A stretch of DNA of 64,000 bases from Lachnospiraceae bacterium. GTDB taxonomy: Bacteria; Bacillota; Clostridia; Lachnospirales; Lachnospiraceae. Made by a program: the position numbers and the translations under genes. The notes beneath the pieces are model-generated. The model did no database searches and was not told the DNA's origin. It saw only the letters and a program-made list of their open reading frames with translations. Below are positions 53,427-62,604 of the stretch, one piece after another (position 1 is the stretch's first letter; each line of letters begins with the position of its first letter). The stretch covers positions 2,046,001-2,110,000 of the forward strand of contig AP025576.1 of NCBI GenBank assembly GCA_022845955.1, in the 5' to 3' direction.

Positions 53427-55085
53427 TTACTGTAATAACTGAAGCACGCCCTGCGGTACCTGATTTGCCTGAGCAAGCATGGCCTGAGAAGCCTGAACCA
53501 GAATATTGTTCTTGGTGTAAGCCATCATTTCATCTGCCATGTCAACGTCACGGATACGGCTTTCTGCAGCTGTCATATTCTCGGTTGTTACACTCAGGTT
53601 GTTGATGGTATGCTCCAGACGGTTCTGGATAGCGCCCAGATCACCACGGGTGGAAGATACTTTATCAATAGCGGATTTAATCAGATCCACTGCGGCTTTT
53701 GCACCGGACTGTGTGCTGATATCAACACCAGCAATTCCGAGGGAGTTGCTGTCCATAGCGCTTACCGATACGGTCAGCTGATTGAAATCTGCAGAGGTAT
53801 CACCAATCTGAAGGGTCAGGCCGCCGCCGTATATTGCTTTGCCCTGTGCTGAAATTCCCAGAGTCTTTGCAGCGGTTCCGCCATCTTTGTCTTCAAATCC
53901 GATCTTGATATCTGTGCTGTTATTAATTTCAAGCTGTCCGCTCTTATTGAAGGAAACAGAAATTTTTCCAGCTACTGCGTCATCAGTACCGGTGGTTCCT
54001 TTTGCTGTATCATAGTTGCCTAATGCTGTCTGGATAGCTGTATTTAATTTTGTGGCAATAGCGTTGCCATCATCACCGGCAGCTAATGTGGTCAAATCAA
54101 TTTCAATAGATTCCCCGTTAAGGGTCATATTGAATTTTCCGTTTCCGTCTGTGGGGGTGATCTTTAATGTATGGGTAGCGGAAGCCTTGGTTGCAGATGC
54201 ATCCTGTGCTCCGAGAGAGCCTAATACAGACTTGTCAGTTGTGGGGTCTCCCGTGACAACAATTTCAGAAGCTCCGTTATTTTCCATTCCACTGGTAATC
54301 TTGAAGGTCTTACCACCAGTTTGTGCTTCCACTTTTACATTTGCAACATTAGTACCATTCTGTGCATTTGTCTTTGAAATGGACTCATTAATTTTGTTTT
54401 GAATTATAGATGCAGCTTTCTTGGATACCGCATCAGAACTATTGCCTGTCCAATCAATTTCCAATGCCGATTTTTCTTCAGCAGTTAATGTAGACCAGTC
54501 TACCTCAACATTTACGCCATCTACTGTTATGACATCTTTTTTGGTGTAATCAATGGCGCCTGCAGCAGAAGCATCAATACCGGTTATAGCAGCGGTAGAC
54601 GCCGGTTTAAAGTTGGCAATGACACCGCCGACAATACCGTTTGCTCCATTGGATCCGCCTTCCAGAGAACCATCCAGCAGGTTGATTCCGTTGAAATTAG
54701 TACCCTCGGAAATACGGTCGATTTCATCCTTCAGGGACTGCACTTCTTTCTGCAGGTTTGCACGGTCTGTTTCATTGTCATAAGTACCGTTAGCAGACTG
54801 GTCAGCCAGTTCCACCATACGGTTCAGCATGGAGTGAACTTCTGTCAGAGCGCCTTCAGCTGTCTGAACAAGGGAAATACCGTCATTGGCGTTCTTCTGT
54901 GCGGTTTCCAGACCTGTGATCTGCGCGCGCATTTTTTCGGAAATAGCCAGACCGGCTGCGTCATCCCCTGCACGGTTGATGCGGTAACCGGAAGACAGTT
55001 TCTCCAGGTTCTTGGCTACGGCATTGTTATTTCCTGTCAGGTTACGGTAAGAGTTTAATGCTGCGATGTTGTGTTGGATTCTCAT
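53427..55085 (-). CDS. Flagellin, copy 1 (minus strand)
   Basis: Filament subunit of 552 residues. D0/D1 N-terminal domain starts [20 protein letters not shown] and is identical in protein to copy 2 for about 145 residues; the C-terminal domain ends [20 protein letters not shown]...LLQ. The middle (about 150-430) is unlike the other copies, as expected for the exposed part of the filament. RBS AAGGAGG. No sigma-28 promoter lies in front of it; directly upstream on its strand is the recombinase gene. The present orientation may leave it silent. Confidence 0.96.
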   Translation of the reverse strand: MRIQHNIAALNSYRNLTGNNNAVAKNLEKLSSGYRINRAGDDAAGLAISEKMRAQITGLETAQKNANDGISLVQTAEGALTEVHSMLNRMVELADQSANGTYDNETDRANLQKEVQSLKDEIDRISEGTNFNGINLLDGSLEGGSNGANGIVGGVIANFKPASTAAITGIDASAAGAIDYTKKDVITVDGVNVEVDWSTLTAEEKSALEIDWTGNSSDAVSKKAASIIQNKINESISKTNAQNGTNVANVKVEAQTGGKTFKITSGMENNGASEIVVTGDPTTDKSVLGSLGAQDASATKASATHTLKITPTDGNGKFNMTLNGESIEIDLTTLAAGDDGNAIATKLNTAIQTALGNYDTAKGTTGTDDAVAGKISVSFNKSGQLEINNSTDIKIGFEDKDGGTAAKTLGISAQGKAIYGGGLTLQIGDTSADFNQLTVSVSAMDSNSLGIAGVDISTQSGAKAAVDLIKSAIDKVSSTRGDLGAIQNRLEHTINNLSVTTENMTAAESRIRDVDMADEMMAYTKNNILVQASQAMLAQANQVPQGVLQLLQ

Positions 55086-55106
55086 ATAATTTCCTCCTTG
55101 AAAAGT

Positions 55107-55134
55107 ACCCGGGGCTTCCCTGCCCCTTCTGGGT
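55107..55134 (-). promoter_or_regulatory. CsrA-type GGA hairpin in the leader of flagellin copy 1
   Basis: On the minus strand: GGGGC, hexaloop AGGGAA, GCCCC, closed by ACCC/GGGT. A TTCCTTCC/GGAAGGAA stem lies just upstream, and the SD AAGGAGG offers a second GGA. Confidence 0.65.
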
Positions 55135-55152
55135 TTCCTTCCGGTTTTTGAT

Positions 55153-55173
55153 CATTGGGAAGGAATGATTAAA
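55153..55173 (-). repeat. 21-bp inverted repeat, left copy
   Basis: Minus strand begins TTTAATCATT and ends CCCAATG. It is identical to 56699-56719 in the opposite orientation, and identity stops at both ends. It lies between the recombinase stop and flagellin copy 1. Confidence 0.93.
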
Positions 55174-55188
55174 GAAGGAAATGATATA

Positions 55189-56277
55189 TTACATATTTTC
55201 GTAATATTGATAGATTTCCTGCAGATTTTGTGCAAGCTCCGCTTGCCGGTGAGGATATAAATGGCTGTAGGTGTTCAAGGTTGTTTCGATATTCTCATGC
55301 CCCAGCCTTTCTGCAATCAGCAAAGGGCTGAACCCACGTTCAATAAGCAGGCTTGCATGGCTGTGTCTGAGATCATGAATGCGGATTTTGGCTACCCCGG
55401 ATCGCTGACAAGCCTCCGTCATATATTTCGAAATATAATATTTAGTACAGTTAAACAGACGTTCCGAAGGCCTGCTGATTCCTTTTTCTTTTACAAATGA
55501 TTCCAGCTGTAGCTGCAAAAATTCGGGAAGGGCGACAACGCGTAAGCTTTTGGGCGTTTTGGGCGGCGTTATAAAATCCTGGCCATTAATACGATGATAG
55601 GATTTATTGATATTTATAATCCCCTGTTCCTTATAAAAATCAGCCAGAGTTAGGGCCAGAAGTTCTCCAATTCGAATACCGGTATAATAGAGCAGTGAAA
55701 ATAACAGATGCATTTCCGTATTCTCCCGCAGATAATCCAGAAAAATATGGAATTCTTTTGGACTCCAGAATTGATTTTGTTCTGCCTGTTTTTTCCCCAT
55801 GCTTCCAGCTGCGTGACATGGATTGGAAGTCAGCTGAAAGTAACGGACCGCGTAATTAAAAATAGCGGAAAGCTGGTTATTCATAGCTTTTAAATATGTT
55901 TGGGAATATCCAATGCCATGTGAATCTTTATAGTCCCACATAATATTCTGCCATTCCCGAATGGTATGTGCCCCTATTTGGTTAACAGGAAATTCTCCGA
56001 AATAAGGAAGTATTTTCGTGCGTACAAGATGTTCTTTCGTTATCAGGGTGGAGCGGCGCAAGCGATGCCCCATATCATTTGCATATATTGCATACAAATC
56101 ATTAAAAGTTATATCAGGTCCCCCTTCATTCTGCCTGATAAAAGCACGTTCCCATTCCCTGGCTTCTTTCTGCAGCTTAAATCCTCCCTTTTTCTTTTGC
56201 CGATGCCTTCCCATAAAATCCCTGTAATAAAATTTACAGTACCAGGTTTGTGCATTTTCATTGAAATATGTTGGCAT
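55189..56277 (-). CDS. Tyrosine recombinase/integrase between opposed flagellin genes
   Basis: 362 residues. An AP2-like arm-binding N-terminus (YFNENAQTWYCKFYYRDFMG), a SAM-like core-binding domain (about 60-165), and the catalytic domain with Arg in YTGIRIGELL, Lys in the PPKTPKSLR hairpin, HxxR in HDLRHSHAS, His in LGHENIETT and nucleophile Tyr near residue 337. All active residues are present. The size is that of phage or ICE integrases, yet no other element genes are near. AGAGGAGGAAAG lies before the ATG. Position and flanking 21-bp inverted repeats suggest it inverts its own segment and switches flagellin expression; a relic of an integrated element is the alternative. Confidence 0.9.
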   Translation of the reverse strand: MPTYFNENAQTWYCKFYYRDFMGRHRQKKKGGFKLQKEAREWERAFIRQNEGGPDITFNDLYAIYANDMGHRLRRSTLITKEHLVRTKILPYFGEFPVNQIGAHTIREWQNIMWDYKDSHGIGYSQTYLKAMNNQLSAIFNYAVRYFQLTSNPCHAAGSMGKKQAEQNQFWSPKEFHIFLDYLRENTEMHLLFSLLYYTGIRIGELLALTLADFYKEQGIININKSYHRINGQDFITPPKTPKSLRVVALPEFLQLQLESFVKEKGISRPSERLFNCTKYYISKYMTEACQRSGVAKIRIHDLRHSHASLLIERGFSPLLIAERLGHENIETTLNTYSHLYPHRQAELAQNLQEIYQYYENM

Positions 56278-56534
56278 ATTTCTTTCCTCCTCTTATGTAT
56301 CGCTAACTTCCATATAGGACAGGATTTTTCTCTTTTTCAGTCTTACTTTCTTTTCCGCAAGTACTTATCCGGTACTCAAATCGGAAAGGAGAAAAGATAG
56401 GATACTGCTTTTCCCTGAAAAAAAGACCTTTATGGAAATAAAGCCGGTACTACTATAGTACTGTAGAAAAAGCTTGTCTAAAAGCCCTATTTTAAGGGAT
56501 TCTGCAAATATTTTTATTTTTTATTTTTCTCCCC

Positions 56535-56561
56535 TTATATTTTTTCGGAATACGACGATAT
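56535..56561 (+). promoter_or_regulatory. Sigma-28 promoter for flagellin copy 2, inside the putative invertible segment
   Basis: TTAT, exactly 15 bp, GACGATAT (one change from GCCGATAT). Surrounding bases CTTATATTTTTTCGG match the site at 63,468 closely. Confidence 0.8.
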
Positions 56562-56698
56562 CTTAAGTGAACATGATAAATAAACTTCTACATTATGTGC
56601 ACAAGGCTGAAGTGCTTTATTTATCGGTGTTTGACGCGTCAAGTAACAAACAGGCAGGGTAACATCTGCCACCATCCTATTCACGTAGGAAAGAAACT

Positions 56699-56719
56699 TT
56701 TAATCATTCCTTCCCAATG
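56699..56719 (+). repeat. 21-bp inverted repeat, right copy
   Basis: Begins TTTAATCATT and ends CCCAATG; the inverted partner is at 55153-55173. A related sequence with three changes lies before flagellin copy 3 at 60216-60236. Confidence 0.93.
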
Positions 56720-56731
56720 GAGGGAAATTTA

Positions 56732-56753
56732 CCGGAGGCAGGGAGGCCTCTGG
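56732..56753 (+). promoter_or_regulatory. CsrA-type GGA hairpin in the leader of flagellin copy 2
   Basis: CCGGAGGC, hexaloop AGGGAG, GCCTCTGG. Compared with copies 1 and 3 (GGGGC/GCCCC), both stem sides change together (GAGGC/GCCTC). A second GGA lies in the loop of TTCCCAATGGAGGGAA, and a third in the SD AAGGAGG. Confidence 0.7.
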
Positions 56754-56774
56754 GTATTTCAAGGAGGAAATTAT

Positions 56775-58334
56775 ATGAGAATCCAACACAACATCGCAGC
56801 ATTAAACTCTTACCGTAACCTGACAGGAAATAACAATGCCGTAGCCAAGAACCTGGAGAAACTGTCTTCCGGTTACCGTATCAACCGCGCCGGTGATGAT
56901 GCAGCCGGTCTGGCTATTTCCGAAAAAATGCGTGCACAGATCACAGGTCTGGAAACCGCACAGAAGAACGCCAATGACGGTATTTCCCTTGTTCAGACAG
57001 CTGAAGGCGCTCTGACAGAAGTTCACTCCATGCTGAACCGTATGGTGGAACTGGCTGACCAGTCTGCTAACGGTACTTATGACAATGAAACAGACCGTGC
57101 AAACCTGCAGAAGGAAGTACAGTCTTTGAAGGACGAAATTGACCGTATTTCTGAAGGAACTAACTTTAACGGTATTAACCTTCTGGATGGTTCTTTGGGT
57201 TCTACAAGCGGTGCTGCTGTAGCGGTAGACGTAAAATATGCTAATCTTGCTACGACTCCCACGGCGCTTAGCTTAAATCCGGCAACACAGACAACGTCCA
57301 CATTCGAAATCGATTCTACTACATTAACTGCCAATAGCAAGTATTCCCTGGAAGTAACATTCTCAGATCCCAGCGGCAAAGGGCTGCAGACCAAAAATAT
57401 TGAATTCACGGCTGCTGGTGCAACCGCCGGTGATAATGATGCTGTAATTAAAAAGGCTTTGGAAGATGCCTTTGGTTCTGGCTATACGGTTACGGCTGAT
57501 GGTGCGGATGGTTTTAGCATTGAGGCTAATACAGCTGGCAGCAGCGACAAGCATGAACTCTTCAGGGTTGACATTAAAGATAATACAGGTACTTCTGTAA
57601 CTGGTGCCATTGCAACAGCTGCCTCTACAACAAAAGGTGGAGATGCTTACTATACTTTGACGAATGCAGTTGGTTCCTTTACAGGCGGGGACGCATCGGG
57701 CAATATTTTTGAAATTAACGGCCAAAAATTTGCTTATACTGACGCTGGTTCCGCAAAAGATCTGGATCCCGATGTAAACTATATCGAAGTTGCAACAGCT
57801 GGTACCGTAGCAGCTGCCGATGCAGCTAAAATGGCTACCTTAATCAGTAACAAGACAGGTATTGCAGCCACTCAGAATGGCACAACCAACACAAGTATTG
57901 ATTTAAAGGCGGGTACAACAGCAGGAACCAGCGGCACAGGGCTTACCCTTCAGATTGGTGATACCGCGGAAAGCTTTAACCAGCTTACCGTTAGTGTAGG
58001 AAATATGTCTTCTGCTTCGTTAGGGATCAGTGGTATTGATATCAGTACACAGTCCGGGGCAAAGTCGGCTGTAGAGTTAATCAAAAATGCAATCAATTCC
58101 GTATCCTCCACCCGTGGCGATCTGGGCGCTATCCAGAACCGTCTGGAGCATACCATCAACAACCTGAGTGTGACCACCGAGAATATGACCGCAGCGGAAA
58201 GCCGTATCCGTGACGTCGACATGGCCGATGAGATGATGAGCTATACCAAGAATAATATTCTGGTTCAGGCTTCCCAGGCTATGCTCGCACAGGCAAACCA
58301 GGTACCTCAGGGCGTACTTCAGTTATTACAGTAA
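56775..58334 (+). CDS. Flagellin, copy 2 (plus strand)
   Basis: 519 residues with the same D0/D1 ends as copy 1 ([11 protein letters not shown]..., ...[16 protein letters not shown]) and its own central domain rich in Thr, Ala and Asp. I use the ATG at 56775 after AAGGAGG; the frame is open upstream but in the leader. It is the only flagellin here with a recognisable sigma-28 promoter, so it is likely the expressed copy in this orientation. Confidence 0.96.
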   Translation: MRIQHNIAALNSYRNLTGNNNAVAKNLEKLSSGYRINRAGDDAAGLAISEKMRAQITGLETAQKNANDGISLVQTAEGALTEVHSMLNRMVELADQSANGTYDNETDRANLQKEVQSLKDEIDRISEGTNFNGINLLDGSLGSTSGAAVAVDVKYANLATTPTALSLNPATQTTSTFEIDSTTLTANSKYSLEVTFSDPSGKGLQTKNIEFTAAGATAGDNDAVIKKALEDAFGSGYTVTADGADGFSIEANTAGSSDKHELFRVDIKDNTGTSVTGAIATAASTTKGGDAYYTLTNAVGSFTGGDASGNIFEINGQKFAYTDAGSAKDLDPDVNYIEVATAGTVAAADAAKMATLISNKTGIAATQNGTTNTSIDLKAGTTAGTSGTGLTLQIGDTAESFNQLTVSVGNMSSASLGISGIDISTQSGAKSAVELIKNAINSVSSTRGDLGAIQNRLEHTINNLSVTTENMTAAESRIRDVDMADEMMSYTKNNILVQASQAMLAQANQVPQGVLQLLQ

Positions 58335-58368
58335 TAAGCTCAGGTAACCTGAAATTAAGAAATTAAGT

Positions 58369-58404
58369 ATAGCCCTTCCGGGATCCTCCGGAAGGGCTAT
58401 TTCA
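58369..58404. terminator. Terminator after flagellin copy 2, shared with the convergent gene
   Basis: ATAGCCCTTCCGG pairs with CCGGAAGGGCTAT over 6 nt. T-rich sequence follows on the plus strand; the minus-strand gene ends immediately next to it. Confidence 0.8.
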
Positions 58405-60084
58405 TTATCCTTTTATTACCATACACTCTTTTCTGTAAAAACAGATCCCGTACTTCAGAATCGTTTGATATCCTTCTTTTTCCGGCTCCATGGTATAGTA
58501 TTGCGTTTCAATTTGTTCCAGAGCTTTCCGGCAGCCATTTTCCATTTTCCCATACTCGTTTACCACCTTTAATTCCAAAATAATCGCCGCACCGCGTATG
58601 CTTGCGGTTTTCAGGATAATATCCGGCCTTCCAAATCCGGTTTCGGGATTGGATATTACTCTGTATTTCTGCTGGACTTTTAGTAATCCTGTTAAAAAGC
58701 CATGATAATAGTTTTCCGCATAATCATAGAAGCTTATGGACTCCTGCAGGCAGGAAGAAATTTCTTCCGCCATTGTCTGGACATCCCCCTGCTCAAGAGC
58801 GGAAATAAGTTTGTTCAAATCCTTCTTTTCTATTTTCTTAACGAACCAGTTTCGGATTGTATTTTTATAAATATATTTCACCTCAGCATTTGGAAGTGCC
58901 ATCGTAATATATTCTGTCTCCGCCTCAAGTTTCCTGGATACCATCCGCAAATAACCTGTAAAGAAAAGGAAATTCCACAAATTATCCTCGGAATCGTAGA
59001 TATTGTCATAGGTAATGTTTTCATGCACCGGCTTTTCAATCGTACCGCCTTCAATCAGGATTTCCAGTTCCCCTTTAACAGAAATATCAGCCCGCTCAAC
59101 CAGGCTTTTTACAATATCATTAGAACTGGTATTTGCCCAGTACGGCGAAGGGATTACACCTGCATTTTCACTGGATGCATCCAGAAAGTTGATAACGTTC
59201 CACGGATTGTAGACTTCTGTCTCTCCGAAACGATAGCCGTCGTACCATTCTTTTACCGTATGGAATTTATCGAGCCTTCCGTAATCTGTAAGCAGCTGCT
59301 GTGTTTCTTCCGGGGTAAAGCCAAAATATTCATCATACTGACCACATAAAATAGAGTTTATTTTCAGATTGTTCAATCCTATAAAAATGGATTCCCTGGT
59401 AATTCGCAGGCAGCCTGTAATTACGCCGAATTCCAGGAAGGGGTTGGTTTTCAATGCCGCTTCGAATAAGGAACGGATAAATCCTGCCATTTCTTCATAA
59501 AATCCATTGAAGTGTGCATTTTCTAAAGGAACATCATATTCGTCTATTAATATGATAGCTTTTTCTCCTGTGCTTTCCCGCAGAACTTCACTCAAAAATT
59601 TAAGCGCTCCCGAAAATTCATCCTCCGATGCGGTTTCGTTCAATATCCTGCGGTATCTTACTGCTTTTTCCGGATGGAGGGACTCTGTTATTTGCCGGTG
59701 ACGGTCAAATTCTCCTGCTAATTCCCTACGTAATTTATGATAGGCCGACTGATAGGTCTTTTGCTTTGCCGACTTAAGTGACAGGCTGATAACCGGATAC
59801 TTTCCCATCTTTTTAAGATAGCTTTCTCCGCTGTTTGTAATGGCAAGCCCATCAAACAGCCTTTTGTTCTTTTCCTTTTGCTCCGGGCTGCCGCTGTCTT
59901 CAAAAAAATACTTCAACATACTCATATTCAAGGTCTTACCAAACCGTCTCGGACGGGTAAACAAGGTAACATCCCCTTTTTTATCAAGAAGTTCCTTTAT
60001 AAATAATGTTTTATCTACATAGTAGTAACCATTTTGAATTAATTTTCCAAAATCATCTACACCGACGGGTAATGGTTTTTTCAT
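58405..60084 (-). CDS. AAA-ATPase-like protein with C-terminal PD-(D/E)XK nuclease domain
   Basis: 559 residues. N-terminal AAA-ATPase-like domain: YYVDKTLFIKELLDKKG, P-loop TRPRRFGKTLNMSML, Walker B AIILIDEYDVPL. C-terminal PDDEXK_9-type nuclease: GFGRPDIILK and IILELKVV hold the Asp and ExK residues. The family is expanded in gut Clostridia and Bacteroidetes with no established role. ATG 60084 has AGGAGA 9 bp upstream and is preferred over 60117. It sits alone between two flagellin genes, in opposite orientation, as an insertion would. Confidence 0.9.
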   Translation of the reverse strand: MKKPLPVGVDDFGKLIQNGYYYVDKTLFIKELLDKKGDVTLFTRPRRFGKTLNMSMLKYFFEDSGSPEQKEKNKRLFDGLAITNSGESYLKKMGKYPVISLSLKSAKQKTYQSAYHKLRRELAGEFDRHRQITESLHPEKAVRYRRILNETASEDEFSGALKFLSEVLRESTGEKAIILIDEYDVPLENAHFNGFYEEMAGFIRSLFEAALKTNPFLEFGVITGCLRITRESIFIGLNNLKINSILCGQYDEYFGFTPEETQQLLTDYGRLDKFHTVKEWYDGYRFGETEVYNPWNVINFLDASSENAGVIPSPYWANTSSNDIVKSLVERADISVKGELEILIEGGTIEKPVHENITYDNIYDSEDNLWNFLFFTGYLRMVSRKLEAETEYITMALPNAEVKYIYKNTIRNWFVKKIEKKDLNKLISALEQGDVQTMAEEISSCLQESISFYDYAENYYHGFLTGLLKVQQKYRVISNPETGFGRPDIILKTASIRGAAIILELKVVNEYGKMENGCRKALEQIETQYYTMEPEKEGYQTILKYGICFYRKECMVIKG

Positions 60085-60215
60085 ATCCTGTATTCTCCTT
60101 GCCACGGCTACTATCAATAAGGCGCTGGAATGATAATTGTAATGCTTGTTTTCATCATATCATATTCCTTCAAGGACTGCCAGCGGGCGGCGGCACAGGG
60201 GGCGTAAACGGGACA

Positions 60216-60303
60216 TTTAATAGTTCCTTCCCTATGATCAAAAACCGGAAGGAAACCCGCAAGGGGCAGGGAAGCCCCGGGTACTTTTCAAGGAGGAAAT
60301 TAT
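60216..60303 (+). promoter_or_regulatory. Leader of flagellin copy 3 with CsrA-type hairpins
   Basis: Contains the 21-bp element with three changes (60216-60236), a TTCCTTCC/GGAAGGAA stem, GGGGC-AGGGAA-GCCCC (60263-60278) and AAGGAGG. No sigma-28 promoter was found in 60085-60215, which otherwise shows nothing recognisable. Confidence 0.65.
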
Positions 60304-62001
60304 ATGAGAATCCAACACAACATCGCAGCATTAAACTCTTACCGTAACCTGACAGGAAATAACAATGCCGTATCCAAGAACCTGGAGAAACTGTCTTCCG
60401 GTTATCGCATCAACCGTGCAGGGGATGACGCAGCCGGTCTGGCTATTTCCGAAAAAATGCGTGCACAGATCACAGGTCTGGAAACCGCACAGAAGAACGC
60501 CAATGACGGTATTTCCCTCGTTCAGACAGCTGAAGGCGCTCTGACAGAAGTTCACTCCATGCTGAACCGTATGGTGGAACTGGCTGACCAGTCTGCTAAC
60601 GGTACTTATGATAATGATGTTGACCGTGCAAACCTGCAGAAGGAAGTGCAGTCCCTGAAGGATGAAATTGACCGTATTTCCGAAGGTACAAACTTTAATG
60701 GTATTAACCTTCTGGATGGTTCCCTGGCTGGAGGAGCAACTTCTTCAACCGGCAGTGTAACCATAGGAAGAAATATTTCTGATTTCACTTCAGCAAAAGC
60801 TACAGGTGCAGCCGGATCAGCGAAAGCAGATTTAAGTGGTGCAAATCTCGTAGCCGGAATCGATAGCTTTGATGTGGACGGACAGACATTGACTATTGAC
60901 TGGACGAAGGGTGATGCCAAAAAAGTATTCGATAAAATTAATGTGGATTTACAGGCTGGTACTCCCGATACCTTTAAAGGTCTGGCCGAAGATCTTACCA
61001 CATTGTTTAACGATCAAATGAAGGAACAGGGACTTAGCGGCAGCGTAAAAGTAACTGTAGATGGAGCAGCTGGTACCTTCTCTATTGAAAGCCAGAATGA
61101 AAGTGCTTCCTCTTCTGTTGGCTGGACCGGTTCTACCAATGCGGTTGCAGATGTTGAAAAATCACTTGGTACCGTCTTGTTTTCTGCGACAGCCGGAAAA
61201 GGTGGCGTAACAGAAGCAGGAAAAACACTTGGCACCGCTCTTGCTGTTGGTGATTCCTTCAACATGACAATCAATGGGACTACTGTACAGGTAGCTCTTA
61301 CAACAGCTTCAGCAAAAGATGCTGCTTTGGGTACTGTTGCTGGAAATTTGCAGACAGATATTCAGACAGCAGTTACTGCTTATAATACGGCAAAAGGCTA
61401 TGCAGCAGGCGATGCAAACTTCTTGACAGCCGCTGATTTTACGGTAACCGCAGATAAGAGCGGCGGTCTTAAGGTGGTATATGGAGGGGATAAAGAAGTA
61501 CAGTTTTCCTTCAGTGAATCGGATGACGGAGCTACCGGAAAGCCCGGAAAAACAGCTTCCATTCTCGGACTTGCGGGAAGCAGTTCCTCTGTTGGCGGTT
61601 CAGGCGGACTGACGTTACAAATCGGTGATACCGCAGAAGATTTCAATCAGTTAACCGTATCTGTTGGAAATATGAGTTCTTATTCGCTCGGTATTGGCGG
61701 CGTAGACGTTTCCACACAGAGTGGCGCAAAAGCAGCGGTAGATAAGATTAAGACGGCTATTAACAGTGTATCCTCCACCCGTGGTGATCTGGGTGCTATC
61801 CAGAACCGTCTGGAGCATACCATCAACAACCTGAGTGTAACAACTGAGAATATGACCGCAGCAGAAAGCCGTATCCGTGACGTTGACATGGCCGATGAAA
61901 TGATGGCTTATACCAAGAATAATATTCTGGTTCAGGCTTCCCAGGCTATGCTTGCACAGGCTAACCAGCTTCCTCAGGGCGTACTTCAGTTATTACAGTA
62001 A
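60304..62001 (+). CDS. Flagellin, copy 3 (plus strand)
   Basis: 565 residues. The ends match copies 1 and 2 except small changes ([28 protein letters not shown]); the middle (about 145-440) is different from both. RBS AAGGAGG. The leader is closer to copy 1 than to copy 2. Three flagellins with conserved ends and different centres suggest alternative filament surfaces or a mixed filament. Confidence 0.96.
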   Translation: MRIQHNIAALNSYRNLTGNNNAVSKNLEKLSSGYRINRAGDDAAGLAISEKMRAQITGLETAQKNANDGISLVQTAEGALTEVHSMLNRMVELADQSANGTYDNDVDRANLQKEVQSLKDEIDRISEGTNFNGINLLDGSLAGGATSSTGSVTIGRNISDFTSAKATGAAGSAKADLSGANLVAGIDSFDVDGQTLTIDWTKGDAKKVFDKINVDLQAGTPDTFKGLAEDLTTLFNDQMKEQGLSGSVKVTVDGAAGTFSIESQNESASSSVGWTGSTNAVADVEKSLGTVLFSATAGKGGVTEAGKTLGTALAVGDSFNMTINGTTVQVALTTASAKDAALGTVAGNLQTDIQTAVTAYNTAKGYAAGDANFLTAADFTVTADKSGGLKVVYGGDKEVQFSFSESDDGATGKPGKTASILGLAGSSSSVGGSGGLTLQIGDTAEDFNQLTVSVGNMSSYSLGIGGVDVSTQSGAKAAVDKIKTAINSVSSTRGDLGAIQNRLEHTINNLSVTTENMTAAESRIRDVDMADEMMAYTKNNILVQASQAMLAQANQLPQGVLQLLQ

Positions 62002-62040
62002 GCACAATAGTTATTACTTTCATAAAAACAGGCATAAAAA

Positions 62041-62075
62041 AGTCCGGCTCCTTCAGGAGCCGGATTGTTTTTTTA
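62041..62075. terminator. Bidirectional terminator between flagellin copy 3 and bactofilin
   Basis: TCCGGCTCC pairs perfectly with GGAGCCGGA over TTCA, with T tracts on both strands. Confidence 0.93.
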
Positions 62076-62576
62076 CGGTATCTTCGTATCCATAACTTCC
62101 TTCAGCCCGGGCAAATCAGGAAGTTCTTCCTTTTTTATTTCTTCTTCCGCCTTCGTCATCGTGCATTTTCCGTCGAATACCGCATTTTCATCCATGATCA
62201 GAGTTTTGGTCAGGATATCCCCGTACAGCTTGCCGGTGGATAGGATTTCCGCCTTTCCCCGTACTTTGGCATTCCCGCTTAATTCACCGCCCAGGGTGAA
62301 ATGCTCTGCGGACACATTTCCTTTAATCAGGCCTTTTTCACTCACTACAACCTTGTTTTCCGAATGGACATCTCCCTCCACAATCCCGTCTATCCGCAGG
62401 ATGGTTTTGCAGTGGAGAGTACCTACGATCCGTGTTCCTTCACCGATTATGGTATCTATCTGGATAGGCGGTTTCGGAGCCGGGGCAGGAAAAGGTTCCG
62501 GCGGCAGGGCCGGGGATACGTCTGCCGGGGGGATTTCCTGATAGGGTTTGGTTTCCTGGTTAGATTTTCCGAACAT
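62073..62576 (-). CDS. Bactofilin (polymer-forming cytoskeletal protein)
   Basis: 167 residues. A Pro-rich N-terminus (PPADVSPALPPEP) is followed by the bactofilin beta-helix core: IDTIIGEGTRIVGTLHCKTILRIDGIVEGDV, then VVSEKGLIKGNVSAEHFTLGGELSGNAKVRGKAEIL and GKLYGDILTKTLIMDENAVFDG. It polymerises into filaments under the membrane. ATG 62576 with GGAGA upstream is preferred over an in-frame ATG at 62648 inside the previous gene. It is the second gene of a sigma-28 operon with a degenerate M23 protein; bactofilins of Bacillus are known to affect flagellar assembly. Confidence 0.92.
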   Translation of the reverse strand: MFGKSNQETKPYQEIPPADVSPALPPEPFPAPAPKPPIQIDTIIGEGTRIVGTLHCKTILRIDGIVEGDVHSENKVVVSEKGLIKGNVSAEHFTLGGELSGNAKVRGKAEILSTGKLYGDILTKTLIMDENAVFDGKCTMTKAEEEIKKEELPDLPGLKEVMDTKIP

Positions 62577-62604
62577 GATTGCGATCTCCTTTTCTTGTGT
62601 AAAA

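Larger units (their letters stand above)
56278..56774. other. Intergenic region between recombinase and flagellin copy 2
   Basis: 497 bp without a gene. It holds several GTACT motifs (about 56364-56466, including the pair CCGGTACT), a weak CCCT/AGGG hairpin, a T-rich tract, the sigma-28 promoter, the right 21-bp repeat and the flagellin leader. The GTACT motifs could be arm-type sites for the recombinase. Confidence 0.6.

Noticed and set aside
55189..56277. Recombinase as part of a complete prophage or conjugative element
   Set aside because: No phage structural, replication, relaxase or transfer genes lie near; flagellin genes directly adjoin on both sides.
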